Below, piece after piece: positions 1 to 8,240 of a stretch of 64,000 nt of DNA (the stretch's first letter is position 1; each line of letters starts with the position of its first letter). This DNA is from Psychrobacter glacincola (GTDB lineage Bacteria > Pseudomonadota > Gammaproteobacteria > Pseudomonadales > Moraxellaceae). The stretch covers positions 242,359-306,358 of the forward strand of contig NZ_CAJGZK010000001.1 in assembly GCF_904846215.1 (NCBI RefSeq). Direction: 5' to 3'. The translations under genes and the position numbers were made by a program. A model generated the notes under the pieces. That model was not told where the DNA came from. It saw only the letters and a list, made by a program, of their open reading frames with translations, and ran no database searches.

Positions 1-409
1 CCGTATCAGACTGCTCTAATTTCTGAGCGGCATCTTGAATGTATAATGGCGTTAAACTCGGACAATCCGTACCAATCAATATGACCTGTTTAAACTTGTC
101 TAAACCTTGCTGGCTGGCCGTTAACATGCGTAACCCTAAGTCACTATCTGCTTGCGCTGACCACTGCAATGACTCGGGTAAATTAAGCGTCTGCCAACAT
201 GGATCATTTGGTGCTGGACTCACACACAGCTCAACGTTAAATCCAGTCGCTAATGCCTGCTCAACGCTATGCAATAACAGCTGTTTTGCCATCAGTGATG
301 CGCCCTCAAGACCGATTGCGGGTTGTAAACGGGTTTTTGCCATGCCGCGCGCGGGAAACTTGGCAAAGATAATAATAAGCGTGTCTGTTTGCATGGCATC
401 TTGTGACAT
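1..409 (-). CDS. TIGR04282-type glycosyltransferase (DUF2064), 3' end outside window
   Basis: Reading the minus strand from the ATG at 407-409 gives an open frame to the window edge, so about 136 N-terminal residues are present. The start contains IIIFAKFPARGMAKTRL, and further on comes LIGTDCPSL, both typical of the DUF2064/TIGR04282 nucleotide-sugar-transferase-like family, which is usually about 200 residues long. It lies 86 bp downstream of a second glycosyltransferase on the same strand and belongs to the ArsS cluster. In known clusters of this type the two glycosyltransferases are thought to attach or process the sugar of an arsenosugar; the exact reaction is inference. The C-terminus cannot be seen. 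Confidence 0.8.
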   Translation of the reverse strand, partial: MSQDAMQTDTLIIIFAKFPARGMAKTRLQPAIGLEGASLMAKQLLLHSVEQALATGFNVELCVSPAPNDPCWQTLNLPESLQWSAQADSDLGLRMLTASQQGLDKFKQVILIGTDCPSLTPLYIQDAAQKLEQSDT

Positions 410-495
410 AAGTATTTGAATTTCTATTATTACAAGTTGAAATGGTTTGAGCCCATTCTAGGACTCTTTGTAGCTAAAATAACAACCGATAGCTA

Positions 496-1254
496 CTAAG
501 CCTTATAATAACGCTGCTTAATATTATCAGCAGAGACGCCGCGCCAGTAATCAAAACGCAGATGCCACATCAAACCTATCGTGCGCCAAGTGCCATACTG
601 TTGCCAGCGCCGTGCCGAAGTTATCACCTTGCTTCGTAGACAAGCGGGCTTACCAATAGCTTTAAGACGTTTGCAAAGCTCAATATCTTCCATAAGCGCC
701 TGCTGAGGAAAGCCATTCATCTGCTCAAAAAGTGTTTTTTTGATAAATATCGCTTGATCACCCGTTGCAATTCCATTGAATCTGGAACGCCAATTGATCA
801 TCTGACTGACTACCTTGAGCATCCATTCAGGACTGTCTAAACAGACATCAAAACGTCCCCACGCGGCTCGCCTAACGGCTAATGTAATATCAGTAATAGC
901 GTGGTTCGGCAGCTGTGTATCAGCATGCAAAAACAACAACACATCACCCGTGGCTAACTCAGCACCTGCATTCATTTGCAGCGCCCGTCCAGCAGCGGAC
1001 TCTATGATTTGCCAATCAATAGCCTGACAGTTAACAGCTGATTGACTAGCGATAGCTGATTGACTGTTATCTATCAAACTTTCAGTCAGTTTTTGAGCGA
1101 TAACAACTGAGCTATCGGTTGAACCGCCATCGACCAATATGACTTCATAAGGTGCTGGGTTCAGATAAGCCAGATGACCAATCAATCGCGGTAAATTATC
1201 CGCTTCATTTAATACTGGTACTACGATAGAGAGTTTGATTGGCACAGCAGTCAT
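496..1254 (-). CDS. TIGR04283-type family 2 glycosyltransferase of arsenosugar cluster
   Basis: This 252-residue GT-A glycosyltransferase opens with LSIVVPVLNEADNLPRL and has VDGGSTDSS (nucleotide-sugar binding), FLHADTQLP (the DXD-like motif) and ATGDQAIFI with MEDIELCKRL in the acceptor half. That pattern matches the TIGR04283 family, which normally sits beside TIGR04282 enzymes and the radical SAM protein ArsS. It has no membrane segment and is probably cytoplasmic. It lies between the DUF547 gene upstream (18-bp gap) and the TIGR04282 gene downstream, so co-transcription is likely. Family assignment is firm; the sugar donor and acceptor are unknown. Confidence 0.85.
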   Translation of the reverse strand: MTAVPIKLSIVVPVLNEADNLPRLIGHLAYLNPAPYEVILVDGGSTDSSVVIAQKLTESLIDNSQSAIASQSAVNCQAIDWQIIESAAGRALQMNAGAELATGDVLLFLHADTQLPNHAITDITLAVRRAAWGRFDVCLDSPEWMLKVVSQMINWRSRFNGIATGDQAIFIKKTLFEQMNGFPQQALMEDIELCKRLKAIGKPACLRSKVITSARRWQQYGTWRTIGLMWHLRFDYWRGVSADNIKQRYYKA

Positions 1255-1271
1255 TTTTATTAATGCCCAAT

Positions 1272-2111
1272 TTATTTTTTATTTAAGCGCCAATTATAAT
1301 TGGTGTAACTGACTTTTATTTTACCCTGCTCTAATGCCTTCACTTGAGCGCTATTCATTGCTAATGCTTGGCTATAACGTCCCAAAAATCCTGCAACGTC
1401 ATTAGTACCGCGCCAACCCATCGTAAAATCTTCTTTATACCACTTAAAAATTGGCGATACCTCAAGCATATTGCCTTTCAAGCGATTACGGCTGCTGTCT
1501 GCCAAAAACTTACTGGTCACTTGCTCTAACTGCTTGTCTAAGCGCTTTCCAGTAAAGGCATCGTCTTGGAGCGCAGGACAGCCAATGCTTGCGCAATTAA
1601 CCGCAAAGTGAATGCGTGGGTCGTTGTAACGCTTGGAGCCGCGAATCAGATTGTGTTCAATATCATCCAGCGAGCGCGTTTTACCCAGCAGTGGAATGAA
1701 ATTCTGCTTCCAAGGTGAGCTTAATACGGATCCAATATCTTTGATCGATTTGATATTTGGATATTCGGTGAGCACCAACTCTACCGTACCTGCGTTATAG
1801 ACATTAATTAAAAAGGCCAGTTGCTCATCTTTATTCCAACGATTGAATTCAGCTTGAGTGACCTTGCTAGTGGCGCTCAGATAGCTTGCCAGCTTGCTTT
1901 TATCTGCTTGCATGCCAGCATAATCCACTACCGATGCCTTGCCAGCATTGGTCATGACCACATGTTTGTCTAGCAATGCATCCCAACTGCTGTGATTAAA
2001 ATCTGCATAGGCCGCTGCACTTGACAACAAGACAGTGGTGGCAATAGTCATCTTGACGACTAAGTTCTTGACGACTAAGTTCTTGACGACTAAGTTATTA
2101 AATAATGACAT
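1272..2111 (-). CDS. DUF547 domain protein, exported
   Basis: The 279-residue product carries a DUF547 domain: LAFLINVYNAGTVELVL, DDIEHNLIRG, DPRIHFAVNCASIGCPAL and the late FKWYKEDF. DUF547 proteins have no settled function and are often exported. The start at 2109-2111 is preceded by GGAG with 8-base spacing, so the longer form is supported. The first 20 residues contain LVVKN repeated from a 15-bp tandem repeat (2051-2095), which lengthens the segment before the hydrophobic signal sequence ending near AAAYA. A shorter start at 2051 is possible. It lies inside the ArsS/glycosyltransferase run, suggesting a role in handling that product at the envelope; this is inference. Confidence 0.8.
   Translation of the reverse strand: MSLFNNLVVKNLVVKNLVVKMTIATTVLLSSAAAYADFNHSSWDALLDKHVVMTNAGKASVVDYAGMQADKSKLASYLSATSKVTQAEFNRWNKDEQLAFLINVYNAGTVELVLTEYPNIKSIKDIGSVLSSPWKQNFIPLLGKTRSLDDIEHNLIRGSKRYNDPRIHFAVNCASIGCPALQDDAFTGKRLDKQLEQVTSKFLADSSRNRLKGNMLEVSPIFKWYKEDFTMGWRGTNDVAGFLGRYSQALAMNSAQVKALEQGKIKVSYTNYNWRLNKK
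2051..2095 (-). repeat. Three perfect 15-bp tandem repeats in coding sequence
   Basis: The unit TCTTGACGACTAAGT occurs at 2051-2065, 2066-2080 and 2081-2095. The unit is a multiple of three, so copy-number change would add or remove five residues in the N-terminal region of the DUF547 protein without breaking the frame. Confidence 0.9.
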
Positions 2112-2204
2112 GGTAGTAACTCCGCTTAGATAGATAGGTTCTTGCCTATACTAATCTCACTTATTCCAGTTTTATCTAATCTACTCTCATATACTTTAAT
2201 AAAG

Positions 2205-3173
2205 CTATATAGCTGACTCTTCTAAAATACCGCCGCAGCTACTGCCCTGTCCTGCTGTACAACCATAGCAATGGTCTGCAATGGCAATATCATCACCAGC
2301 AGGGTTTTGCGTCAATAGATCTCGTAGATGACGGCGGGCTTTGTTTGGTACCGGAATCTCAAGCTGCTGGTTAAAATCGCAATCAAATAACTCTCCCAGC
2401 CAGTTCACACTGATAGTCGAGCGACACATCACTTCGGTTAAGTTGGAGGCCACATAATTGGCTTTGAGCAAATCCATATAGGGATGGAATTCATGCTTAG
2501 CTAATAACACCGCACCGAAGCGCTGAATCGGCATATTGGTTAAGGCAAACAGCTGATTAAACTCAATACCGAAGTGCGCTTTCAACTCACGCTTATAGTC
2601 GGCTTCTAACTGCTGCTGATTGGGCGGTAGCGTCGCCCCTTGCGGGTTATACACAAGGTTCAATGTCAAATTCGAACCAGGTTTGCCATAACCTAAGGCA
2701 TTGAGCTTGTGCAGTCCTAGAATACTGTCATCAAATGCCCCTTTGCCGCGTTGTTTGTCTACATTTTCTAACGAGTAACAAGGAAGAGAGGCGACAACCT
2801 CAACTTCATTGTCCGCCAAAAACTGCGCCATATCCTCATAGCCTTCCACCATCAGAATCGTCAGATTACAGCGGTCAATCACTTTGACACCCAATGCTCG
2901 TGCTGCTTTGACCAAGTACTTAAAGTCTTCATGCATCTCAGGCGCGCCACCGGTCAAATCCAGTGTATCGATATTTTGCGCTTGTAGAACCTTTGGAATC
3001 AGCTCAACCAATGCGCGTGACATCATCTCTGTACGGTATGGACTGGCTGCAACGTGGCAATGTACACAGGACATATTGCATAAATAGCCCATATTCACTT
3101 GTAGGGTTTTAAGCTCTCGCCTTTTAATAGTAGGAAAATCAGTATCTTCGAGTAATTCAATGGTAGATTTCAT
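2205..3173 (-). CDS. arsS: Arsenosugar biosynthesis radical SAM protein ArsS
   Basis: The 322-residue protein has the radical SAM cluster motif CNMSCVHC (C32, C36, C39), then LDLTGGAPEMHEDF, and a Cys-rich C-terminus (CYGCTAGQGSSCGG), the layout of the former radical SAM/Cys-rich family now called ArsS. ArsS is reported to use S-adenosylmethionine to transfer the deoxyadenosyl group to dimethylarsenite, the committed step to arsenosugars. It is first in a minus-strand run with DUF547 and two glycosyltransferases. No arsM methyltransferase is present in the window, so the methylated substrate must come from elsewhere or the true substrate differs. The family call is strong. Confidence 0.88.
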   Translation of the reverse strand: MKSTIELLEDTDFPTIKRRELKTLQVNMGYLCNMSCVHCHVAASPYRTEMMSRALVELIPKVLQAQNIDTLDLTGGAPEMHEDFKYLVKAARALGVKVIDRCNLTILMVEGYEDMAQFLADNEVEVVASLPCYSLENVDKQRGKGAFDDSILGLHKLNALGYGKPGSNLTLNLVYNPQGATLPPNQQQLEADYKRELKAHFGIEFNQLFALTNMPIQRFGAVLLAKHEFHPYMDLLKANYVASNLTEVMCRSTISVNWLGELFDCDFNQQLEIPVPNKARRHLRDLLTQNPAGDDIAIADHCYGCTAGQGSSCGGILEESAI

Positions 3174-3844
3174 AGAGGTATAGAATCCAGTTGTTAGCCT
3201 ACTTGATTATACAGGGACATCACTAAAATTTTGGTATAGACAGTGTTTGTCTTATAAATCTGCTGCTTATATAAAGCTAATCTAATTAATCATACCTTAT
3301 TTTTTCTTATTTATTGCCAGTAATATTAGATTATTGAACATTCAGAGTTTCAATCAGAAATGAGCGAAAGCTGAATCTTCCATATTTTCGTAACTTTAAT
3401 TGCCTTAAAAGTGTTATCAATTCGCTACTCAATCCTTCACTTTCTTTGTTGGCTTATAAGTTCATTAGCCTTCACTTTTCTTACGCTAATATCCCATTTA
3501 TTTCCCTTATGTTTTTGAGTAAATACCTTTATAAGTGATTTAAAAACGCTTTTGTAACAGAAAAACAACACTTATCCCAATAAATCCGATGAACGTTACG
3601 ATAAACCCGATGAGTGCCATAATAAAATTCTTGCTTAAGCATATAGTTTCGTTTAACTTATTCAGAGGATAGTTTAGATATATTTATATATGGATTATAT
3701 ATAATAAAAATTTAAATTGTCTCAGGAACTTCTCAGAAATATTTCAAAATCAACCATTTAGTAATGCAACATCCAAGTATATACCGTCTATATATTTATG
3801 ATTTAATTACCCCTTAGCCCTCAAGTTTTTCTACAAGGATTCGT
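3174..3844. other. AT-rich intergenic region between divergent arsS and DUF4331 operons
   Basis: This 671-bp gap separates arsS (minus) from the DUF4331 gene (plus). It should hold both promoters, but I see no well-matched sigma-70 pair to assign. It contains one candidate micro-ORF (3540-3620, minus) and, further left, a minus-strand stretch (about 3341-3460) that can be read for some 40 codons to a stop but has no start or recognisable family. Nothing else is evident. Confidence 0.6.
3540..3620 (-). CDS. Candidate 26-residue single-pass membrane protein
   Basis: From the ATG at 3618-3620 the minus strand encodes 26 residues. Nearly all are hydrophobic with regularly spaced glycines (LIGFIVTFIGFIGISVVFLL), ending in a positive QKRF tail. 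That is the shape of a one-helix small membrane protein with a cytoplasmic C-terminus. The ribosome-binding site is weak (AAGA about 9 bases upstream), and any AT-rich region can produce such an ORF by chance. I do not recognise a family. Confidence 0.25.
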   Translation of the reverse strand: MALIGFIVTFIGFIGISVVFLLQKRF

Positions 3845-5329
3845 ATGAAATACACTATACACGCTCTATTAGCAGCGATGGCTTTATGCGCAAGTGCAAG
3901 CGCTGTAGCCTCTAGTCACCGTGAAGCGCCGTCAATTACCAAAACGCCTAAAGTCGATGCCACTGACCTCTATATGTTTAACAGCTATGAGAGTGGCCGA
4001 GCAGATTACGTCACCATTATTGCTAACTATTTACCACTGCAAGATGCCTAAGGTGGACCTAACTATTTTTCGTTAGATGATGATGCTCTATATGAGATCC
4101 ACATTGATAACAACGGTGATGCGGTCGAAGACGTCACTTTCCAATTTGACTTTAAACAAACACTAAATAGTATCGAGATTGATTCAGACGGCAATGCATC
4201 AACGCCAAAAGTTGCGATACCCTTATCTAACGCGGGTGATGCCTCAAACCCAGCTAACGTGCAAACCAGTGAAAGCTATGGTGTGACGATGGTTAAAGGT
4301 GATCGCCGCAGCGGCGCGCGTACACCACTGGGGAATTTTAACAAGCCATTTGATTACATCGGCACCAAGTCTTTTGCAGACTATCCAGGCTATGCAAAAG
4401 GTTTTATTAAACCTTTGAGCTTAGGCAGCTGTGGAACTGGCCGAGTATTTGTCGGTCAACGTGCTGAGAGCTTTGCTATTGACTTAGGCAAAGTATTCGA
4501 TCTGATTAACCTAAATCCATTAGGTCCACGTGATGGCGGGACGAACGTGTTAGCAGATAAGAATATTACCTCTATTGCAATGGAGATTCCTAAAGCTTGT
4601 CTCGTTAATGCAGCACATGTAGATTTAGGTGATAATAAAAAAGGTGTCGATCCTGTGATTGGCGCTTGGACGACTGCCAGTGTCCGTCAGGCTACTTTAA
4701 TCAATCCTTCACCTGCTTCTGGTATCAGTACCACTGCTAAGAAAGGTGGTGCATGGACTCAAGTATCAAGATTGGGTATGCCGCTGGTCAATGAGGTCGT
4801 CATTGGTCTTAAAGACAAAGACAAATTCAACGCCTCAGAGCCAAAAGATGACGTGGCTAACTTTAAGAACTATGTGTTCTATCCTACGCTACCTGCCTTG
4901 ATTCAAAAACTGTATCCAAGTGCACCAGCACCTACTAACTTCCCGCGTCAAGATTTAGTGACTGCGTTCTTAACGGGTGTTCCTACTATCAACAAACCGG
5001 CTAACAAAGCTTTAGTACCAGCCGATATGTTACGCTTAAATACCACGACACCTACTGTAGTAGCGGCAAGTCAAAATGACTTAGGTGTGATCGGTGGTGA
5101 TACCGCAGGTTTCCCAAATGGTAGACGACCTGATGATGATGTAACTGATGTATCGTTAAGAGTAGCGATGGGCGTCCTATGTCATGCCGGACTACCTCCA
5201 GAAGCTACTTGTGTCCCTGCTGATGCGAAAGCCGGTACAGCGCCATTTACTGACGGAGTCGTGAAATCTGCGACTGCTTTTGACTCAGTCTTTCCTTATC
5301 TACAGACCCCTCATGCAGGCAGTCGATAA
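3845..5329 (+). pseudogene. DUF4331 protein gene interrupted by an in-frame TAA
   Basis: The frame starts with a good AAGGA site and a signal peptide, followed by SSHREAPSITKTPKVDATD, the hallmark start of DUF4331 proteins. After 68 residues a TAA (4049-4051) interrupts it inside LPLQDA-stop-GGPNYF. The same frame then continues without another stop to 5329 (TAA), giving about 494 codons, the usual family length. One substitution of TAT or TAC (Tyr) to TAA explains the break. DUF4331 proteins are secreted and of unknown function. The downstream part includes HIDNNGDAVEDVTFQF and the conserved C-terminal VFPYLQTPHAGSR. It is first of four same-strand genes (lipoprotein, TPR, HupE). It could be a true nonsense mutation, a sequencing error, or translated by readthrough. 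Confidence 0.85.
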
Positions 5330-5356
5330 GCTGAACCTAACCTAAGGAGAAATACC

Positions 5357-5638
5357 ATGCGCTATGTACTTTTAGCGATATTGGTTACCGGATCGGCTGC
5401 TCTTTCTGGCTGCTTTAGTGATAACGATAACAAGAATTTTGAGACAGGAAATCAAGGCAATCCCAATGTAGCAACAGATCAAGCGAATGCAAATCTAGCA
5501 GTCAAGAGAGTCTCTGCTGTGATCGACGCTAGTAAGGATGTCAACACCGATGAACCGCAAGTTATTGATCGGATTATGCTTCCCGAAGCCAATCTAGCAG
5601 AGCCTGTTGCAATAACGGGCGCCAATTCTTCACTGTAG
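5357..5638 (+). CDS. Small lipoprotein of the DUF4331/HupE module
   Basis: The 93-residue product has a lipoprotein signal peptide with the lipobox LSGC (Cys19), followed by the acidic, Asn-rich SDNDNKNF segment expected to be disordered. No known domain is visible. AAGGAG lies 7 bases upstream of the ATG. It starts 27 bp after the DUF4331 stop and is followed by a hairpin (5671-5700), so it probably shares a transcript with DUF4331. It is an envelope-anchored accessory of unknown function. Confidence 0.7.
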   Translation: MRYVLLAILVTGSAALSGCFSDNDNKNFETGNQGNPNVATDQANANLAVKRVSAVIDASKDVNTDEPQVIDRIMLPEANLAEPVAITGANSSL

Positions 5639-5668
5639 TTTGATATGAAGTTTTGATGTGAATTAAAT

Positions 5669-5706
5669 AGAGCACCTGATCATGCGAATTTTCAGGTGCT
5701 TCTTTA
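5669..5706 (+). terminator. Hairpin between lipoprotein and TPR genes
   Basis: AGCACCTGA (5671-5679) pairs with TCAGGTGCT (5692-5700), followed by TCTTTAGG. The U-run is short, so it may be a partial terminator that lowers expression of the downstream TPR and HupE genes relative to DUF4331. Confidence 0.6.
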
Positions 5707-5727
5707 GGTTTTAAATGGAGATATTTT

Positions 5728-6924
5728 ATGCACTGGATTAAGCAGCCTATTGGATTGCTAGCATTATTACTCATAACCAGCCAACTGCTTTACGCCGCTC
5801 CTTTTGTTCCGGCAAACGACCAACAAATTCTTGAGACTCTGCCCTCCGACTCACCGCCGCCGCGCTACCTCAGCTCAGACAGTTTTGCGTCTGGTGCGAG
5901 TACTGTCAGCCCCGAACAAACCAGCCAGCTTCTAGAGCGTGCTTACTTACAGGGCGACCCGCGTGCACTAGGTCAAGCCCGAGCACAGCTAGATCAGATG
6001 ACAGATCAAAGCGTAGAAACCGTCATGCTCCGAGCGCGAGCACTGCAATCGAATCATCAGTTTTCTGAAGCGAAAGAACTCCTGAAGCAAATACTCAGTA
6101 AAGATGCGACCAATCCAGATGCTTTATTGACGCTTTCTTCCTTGTTAGTGGTTCAAGGTCAGTTCGAAGATGCCATGAGCTACTGCAAAAAACTCACCGA
6201 TCCTTCACTGCGCGTCTATCAATTGGCTTGTGTGGCGCAAATCCAAAGTATGACCGGTCAACTTACCGAGGCGAAGCAGAAACTGAATGGGCTCGCGGCT
6301 ATTGCTCCTGGGCTTGACCCGTCGACCGCCCGCTGGATTTACCTGATGCAGGCAGACGCAGCACTACGCAGTAAAGATGTCCCACTTGCGACTCAAGTGT
6401 TTAGTGTAATGGATACCCAAACTGTACCTGCATTGATGGCACGTGCAGATTGGCTGCTAGAGCGTCAAGAGTATCAAGAAGTGCGTCAGTTACTTCAAGA
6501 CCACACAGACAAAGATTCACTGCTGCTACGACTCATTTCTGCTCAAATTAAACTGGGTGACCCTAAAGCTCAGCAAAATTTAGCGCTCATAAAAGAACGT
6601 ATTGAGGTATGGAAGCTACGCCAAGAAATTGCCCATATTCGTGATCAAGCCACTTATGCCATGCTCGCCAACCAGACCGACTCAGCACTGAAGTTGGCTC
6701 GTGAGAACTGGCAAGATCAGCGCGAAACGGCGGACATCTTGCTCTATGCGACAGCAGCAATCGAGGCCGGTAGCAAAAAAGACATTAAGCTACTACAGCA
6801 ATTTATGACAGACACGCAATTTGAATATCCAGCACTTGAGCGTGATCTTCGCTTAGGTAAACTTAGTGACTCAAGCACCCAAGCCCTAAGCACGCAAACC
6901 TCAAGCAAGGAGACGCCTTTATGA
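5728..6924 (+). CDS. Periplasmic TPR-repeat protein
   Basis: The 398-residue protein begins with a signal peptide (LLALLLITSQLLYAAPFVP) and then alpha-helical repeats with the TPR spacing, for example FSEAKELLKQILSKDATNP and NPDALLTLSSLLVVQGQFEDA. TPR domains bind partner proteins or peptides, so a scaffold or chaperone role in the periplasm is likely. GGAG precedes the ATG. Its stop overlaps the HupE start (ATGA, 6921-6924), implying translational coupling and matched amounts of the two proteins. The specific partner is not known; the DUF4331 protein is an obvious candidate. Confidence 0.75.
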   Translation: MHWIKQPIGLLALLLITSQLLYAAPFVPANDQQILETLPSDSPPPRYLSSDSFASGASTVSPEQTSQLLERAYLQGDPRALGQARAQLDQMTDQSVETVMLRARALQSNHQFSEAKELLKQILSKDATNPDALLTLSSLLVVQGQFEDAMSYCKKLTDPSLRVYQLACVAQIQSMTGQLTEAKQKLNGLAAIAPGLDPSTARWIYLMQADAALRSKDVPLATQVFSVMDTQTVPALMARADWLLERQEYQEVRQLLQDHTDKDSLLLRLISAQIKLGDPKAQQNLALIKERIEVWKLRQEIAHIRDQATYAMLANQTDSALKLARENWQDQRETADILLYATAAIEAGSKKDIKLLQQFMTDTQFEYPALERDLRLGKLSDSSTQALSTQTSSKETPL

Positions 6925-8066
6925 GCGAACTCATCAAGCTCACTTGGAGTCATACCTATCGTTACCTAGTACTATTTTTGCTAGCGATGAGTTGCACGGC
7001 GCTACAAGCACACGTATCTAGTACGGCCTACTTAAACCTAGAGCCGAACGGCTCTGAGGGTGCAGCAGATGTCTCGTATAACGCTGAGTATGAATTGGCG
7101 CTTCGAGATTTGGCTTTGCTAGTAGATATAGACCCCAATCAAGACAATCAGGTCAGTTGGGCAGAGGTTAAATCACAGAAAGCGCTGATAGAGCAACTAA
7201 TCGCTGCCCAAGTAACATTAGAAGCGGGTGCCCAATCTTGCAAAATAACAAATTTTGCACCATTAGCGATCAATACGCGCGGTGGGTTTAATTACTTATA
7301 TACAAACTTTGAGCTGGGCTGTGCTGCCCCTATATCAGGGCTCGACTATCAAGTTTTAGCAGGTGTCGATGCCAACCACCGCTTGATTCTGACGCAAGCT
7401 GATGATAACTTACCGGTTCAAGTATTGACCGTAGGTAAGAATCCGTTAGGTTCAAGCGCAGACTCCAGCTTACTATCCACTTCTATAAACTTTTTGAAAA
7501 GTGGCGTACATCACTTACTGATCGGCTGGGATCATCTGTTGTTTTTGTTCGTACTTCTGATTCCTGCAGTTTACATACGTAAGCAAAAACAATTGGTTGC
7601 TGTCGCCAAACCGAGATCTGCACTACTTGAAGTCTTTTGGATTGCAACCTCATTCACGCTAGCGCATTCCATTACCTTAACCTTAGCAGCGCTTGGAGTC
7701 ATTATTATTCCAGCGTGGTTTATCGAATCCTTGATTGCCCTATCGATTGCCTTTGCAGCGCTAAACAATTTAGTGCCCATGCTGCGAGTGCGAGCCGTCT
7801 ATCTGGCCTTTTTTTTCGGACTGATTCACGGTTTTGGTTTTGCCAATGTACTCGTGGATTTACCACTAGCAACCAGTGAGCGCGTGCTAGCCTTGTTAAG
7901 CTTTAACGTCGGCATCGAGCTAGGACAGCTCTTGTTCATTCTGGTAGTATTTCCGATAGCGCTGTTGCTACGTCACACGCGTTTTTATAAATCGGTTATA
8001 TTTTATGCCGGCTCTCTTGTCAGTATTGCTATTGCGTTGTGGTGGTTTTTTGAACGGATAACGTGA
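6921..8066 (+). CDS. HupE/UreJ-family membrane protein with N-terminal periplasmic domain
   Basis: The 381-residue protein has an N-terminal signal sequence ending near ALQAHV, a periplasmic domain of about 160 residues, and a C-terminal membrane domain with about seven helices. This includes GVHHLLIGWDHLLFLFVLL and FGLIHGFGFA, the His-rich signatures of HupE/UreJ nickel or cobalt permeases. The periplasmic part holds an EF-hand-like loop (DPNQDNQVSWAE, ligand positions D, N, D, Q, E). Large HupE homologues of this form are common outside hydrogenase or urease operons, so the substrate is uncertain. It is the last gene of the DUF4331 module and overlaps the TPR gene by 4 bp. Confidence 0.8.
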   Translation: MSELIKLTWSHTYRYLVLFLLAMSCTALQAHVSSTAYLNLEPNGSEGAADVSYNAEYELALRDLALLVDIDPNQDNQVSWAEVKSQKALIEQLIAAQVTLEAGAQSCKITNFAPLAINTRGGFNYLYTNFELGCAAPISGLDYQVLAGVDANHRLILTQADDNLPVQVLTVGKNPLGSSADSSLLSTSINFLKSGVHHLLIGWDHLLFLFVLLIPAVYIRKQKQLVAVAKPRSALLEVFWIATSFTLAHSITLTLAALGVIIIPAWFIESLIALSIAFAALNNLVPMLRVRAVYLAFFFGLIHGFGFANVLVDLPLATSERVLALLSFNVGIELGQLLFILVVFPIALLLRHTRFYKSVIFYAGSLVSIAIALWWFFERIT

Positions 8067-8126
8067 TTAAAAATTAAAATGCACGACTGATCTTTATCAT
8101 AAACACACCTCAAATCATTAGAAAAA

Positions 8127-8160
8127 GGGCTAAGATCACTGATCTTAGCCCCATCTTTTG
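8127..8160. terminator. Terminator-like hairpin between convergent hupE-like and tonB-like genes
   Basis: GGGCTAAGATCA (8127-8138) and TGATCTTAGCCC (8140-8151) form a near-perfect hairpin, with an A-run before it and CATCTTTT after it. It is placed to stop transcription from both convergent genes. Confidence 0.75.
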
Positions 8161-8187
8161 ATACTTCCTCAAACCGCAATTGCAATT

Positions 8188-8231
8188 GCGCGTTTAAATT
8201 TTCATCACATTTTTATTTTCATCTGACTATA
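8188..8231. repeat. Fragment of the TATAGTC intergenic repeat (one end only)
   Basis: GCGCGTTTAAATTTTCATCAC and the terminal CTGACTATA match the right end of the full copy at 15997-16143. The rest of the element is absent, so this is a remnant. Confidence 0.6.
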
Positions 8232-8240
8232 TTACGTAGA

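Noticed and set aside
39..419. 126-codon plus-strand frame at the left edge
   Set aside because: It lies opposite the TIGR04282 glycosyltransferase, whose minus-strand translation has clear family motifs.
3341..3460. Minus-strand 40-codon stretch ending FRSFLIETLNVQ
   Set aside because: It has a stop just upstream, no start codon in a good context and no recognised family; possibly an old gene remnant but not supportable.
4259..5329. Separate 356-residue gene after the DUF4331 stop
   Set aside because: It begins at a GTG in mid-domain without a ribosome-binding site and is in the same frame as the upstream part; it is the remainder of the interrupted gene.
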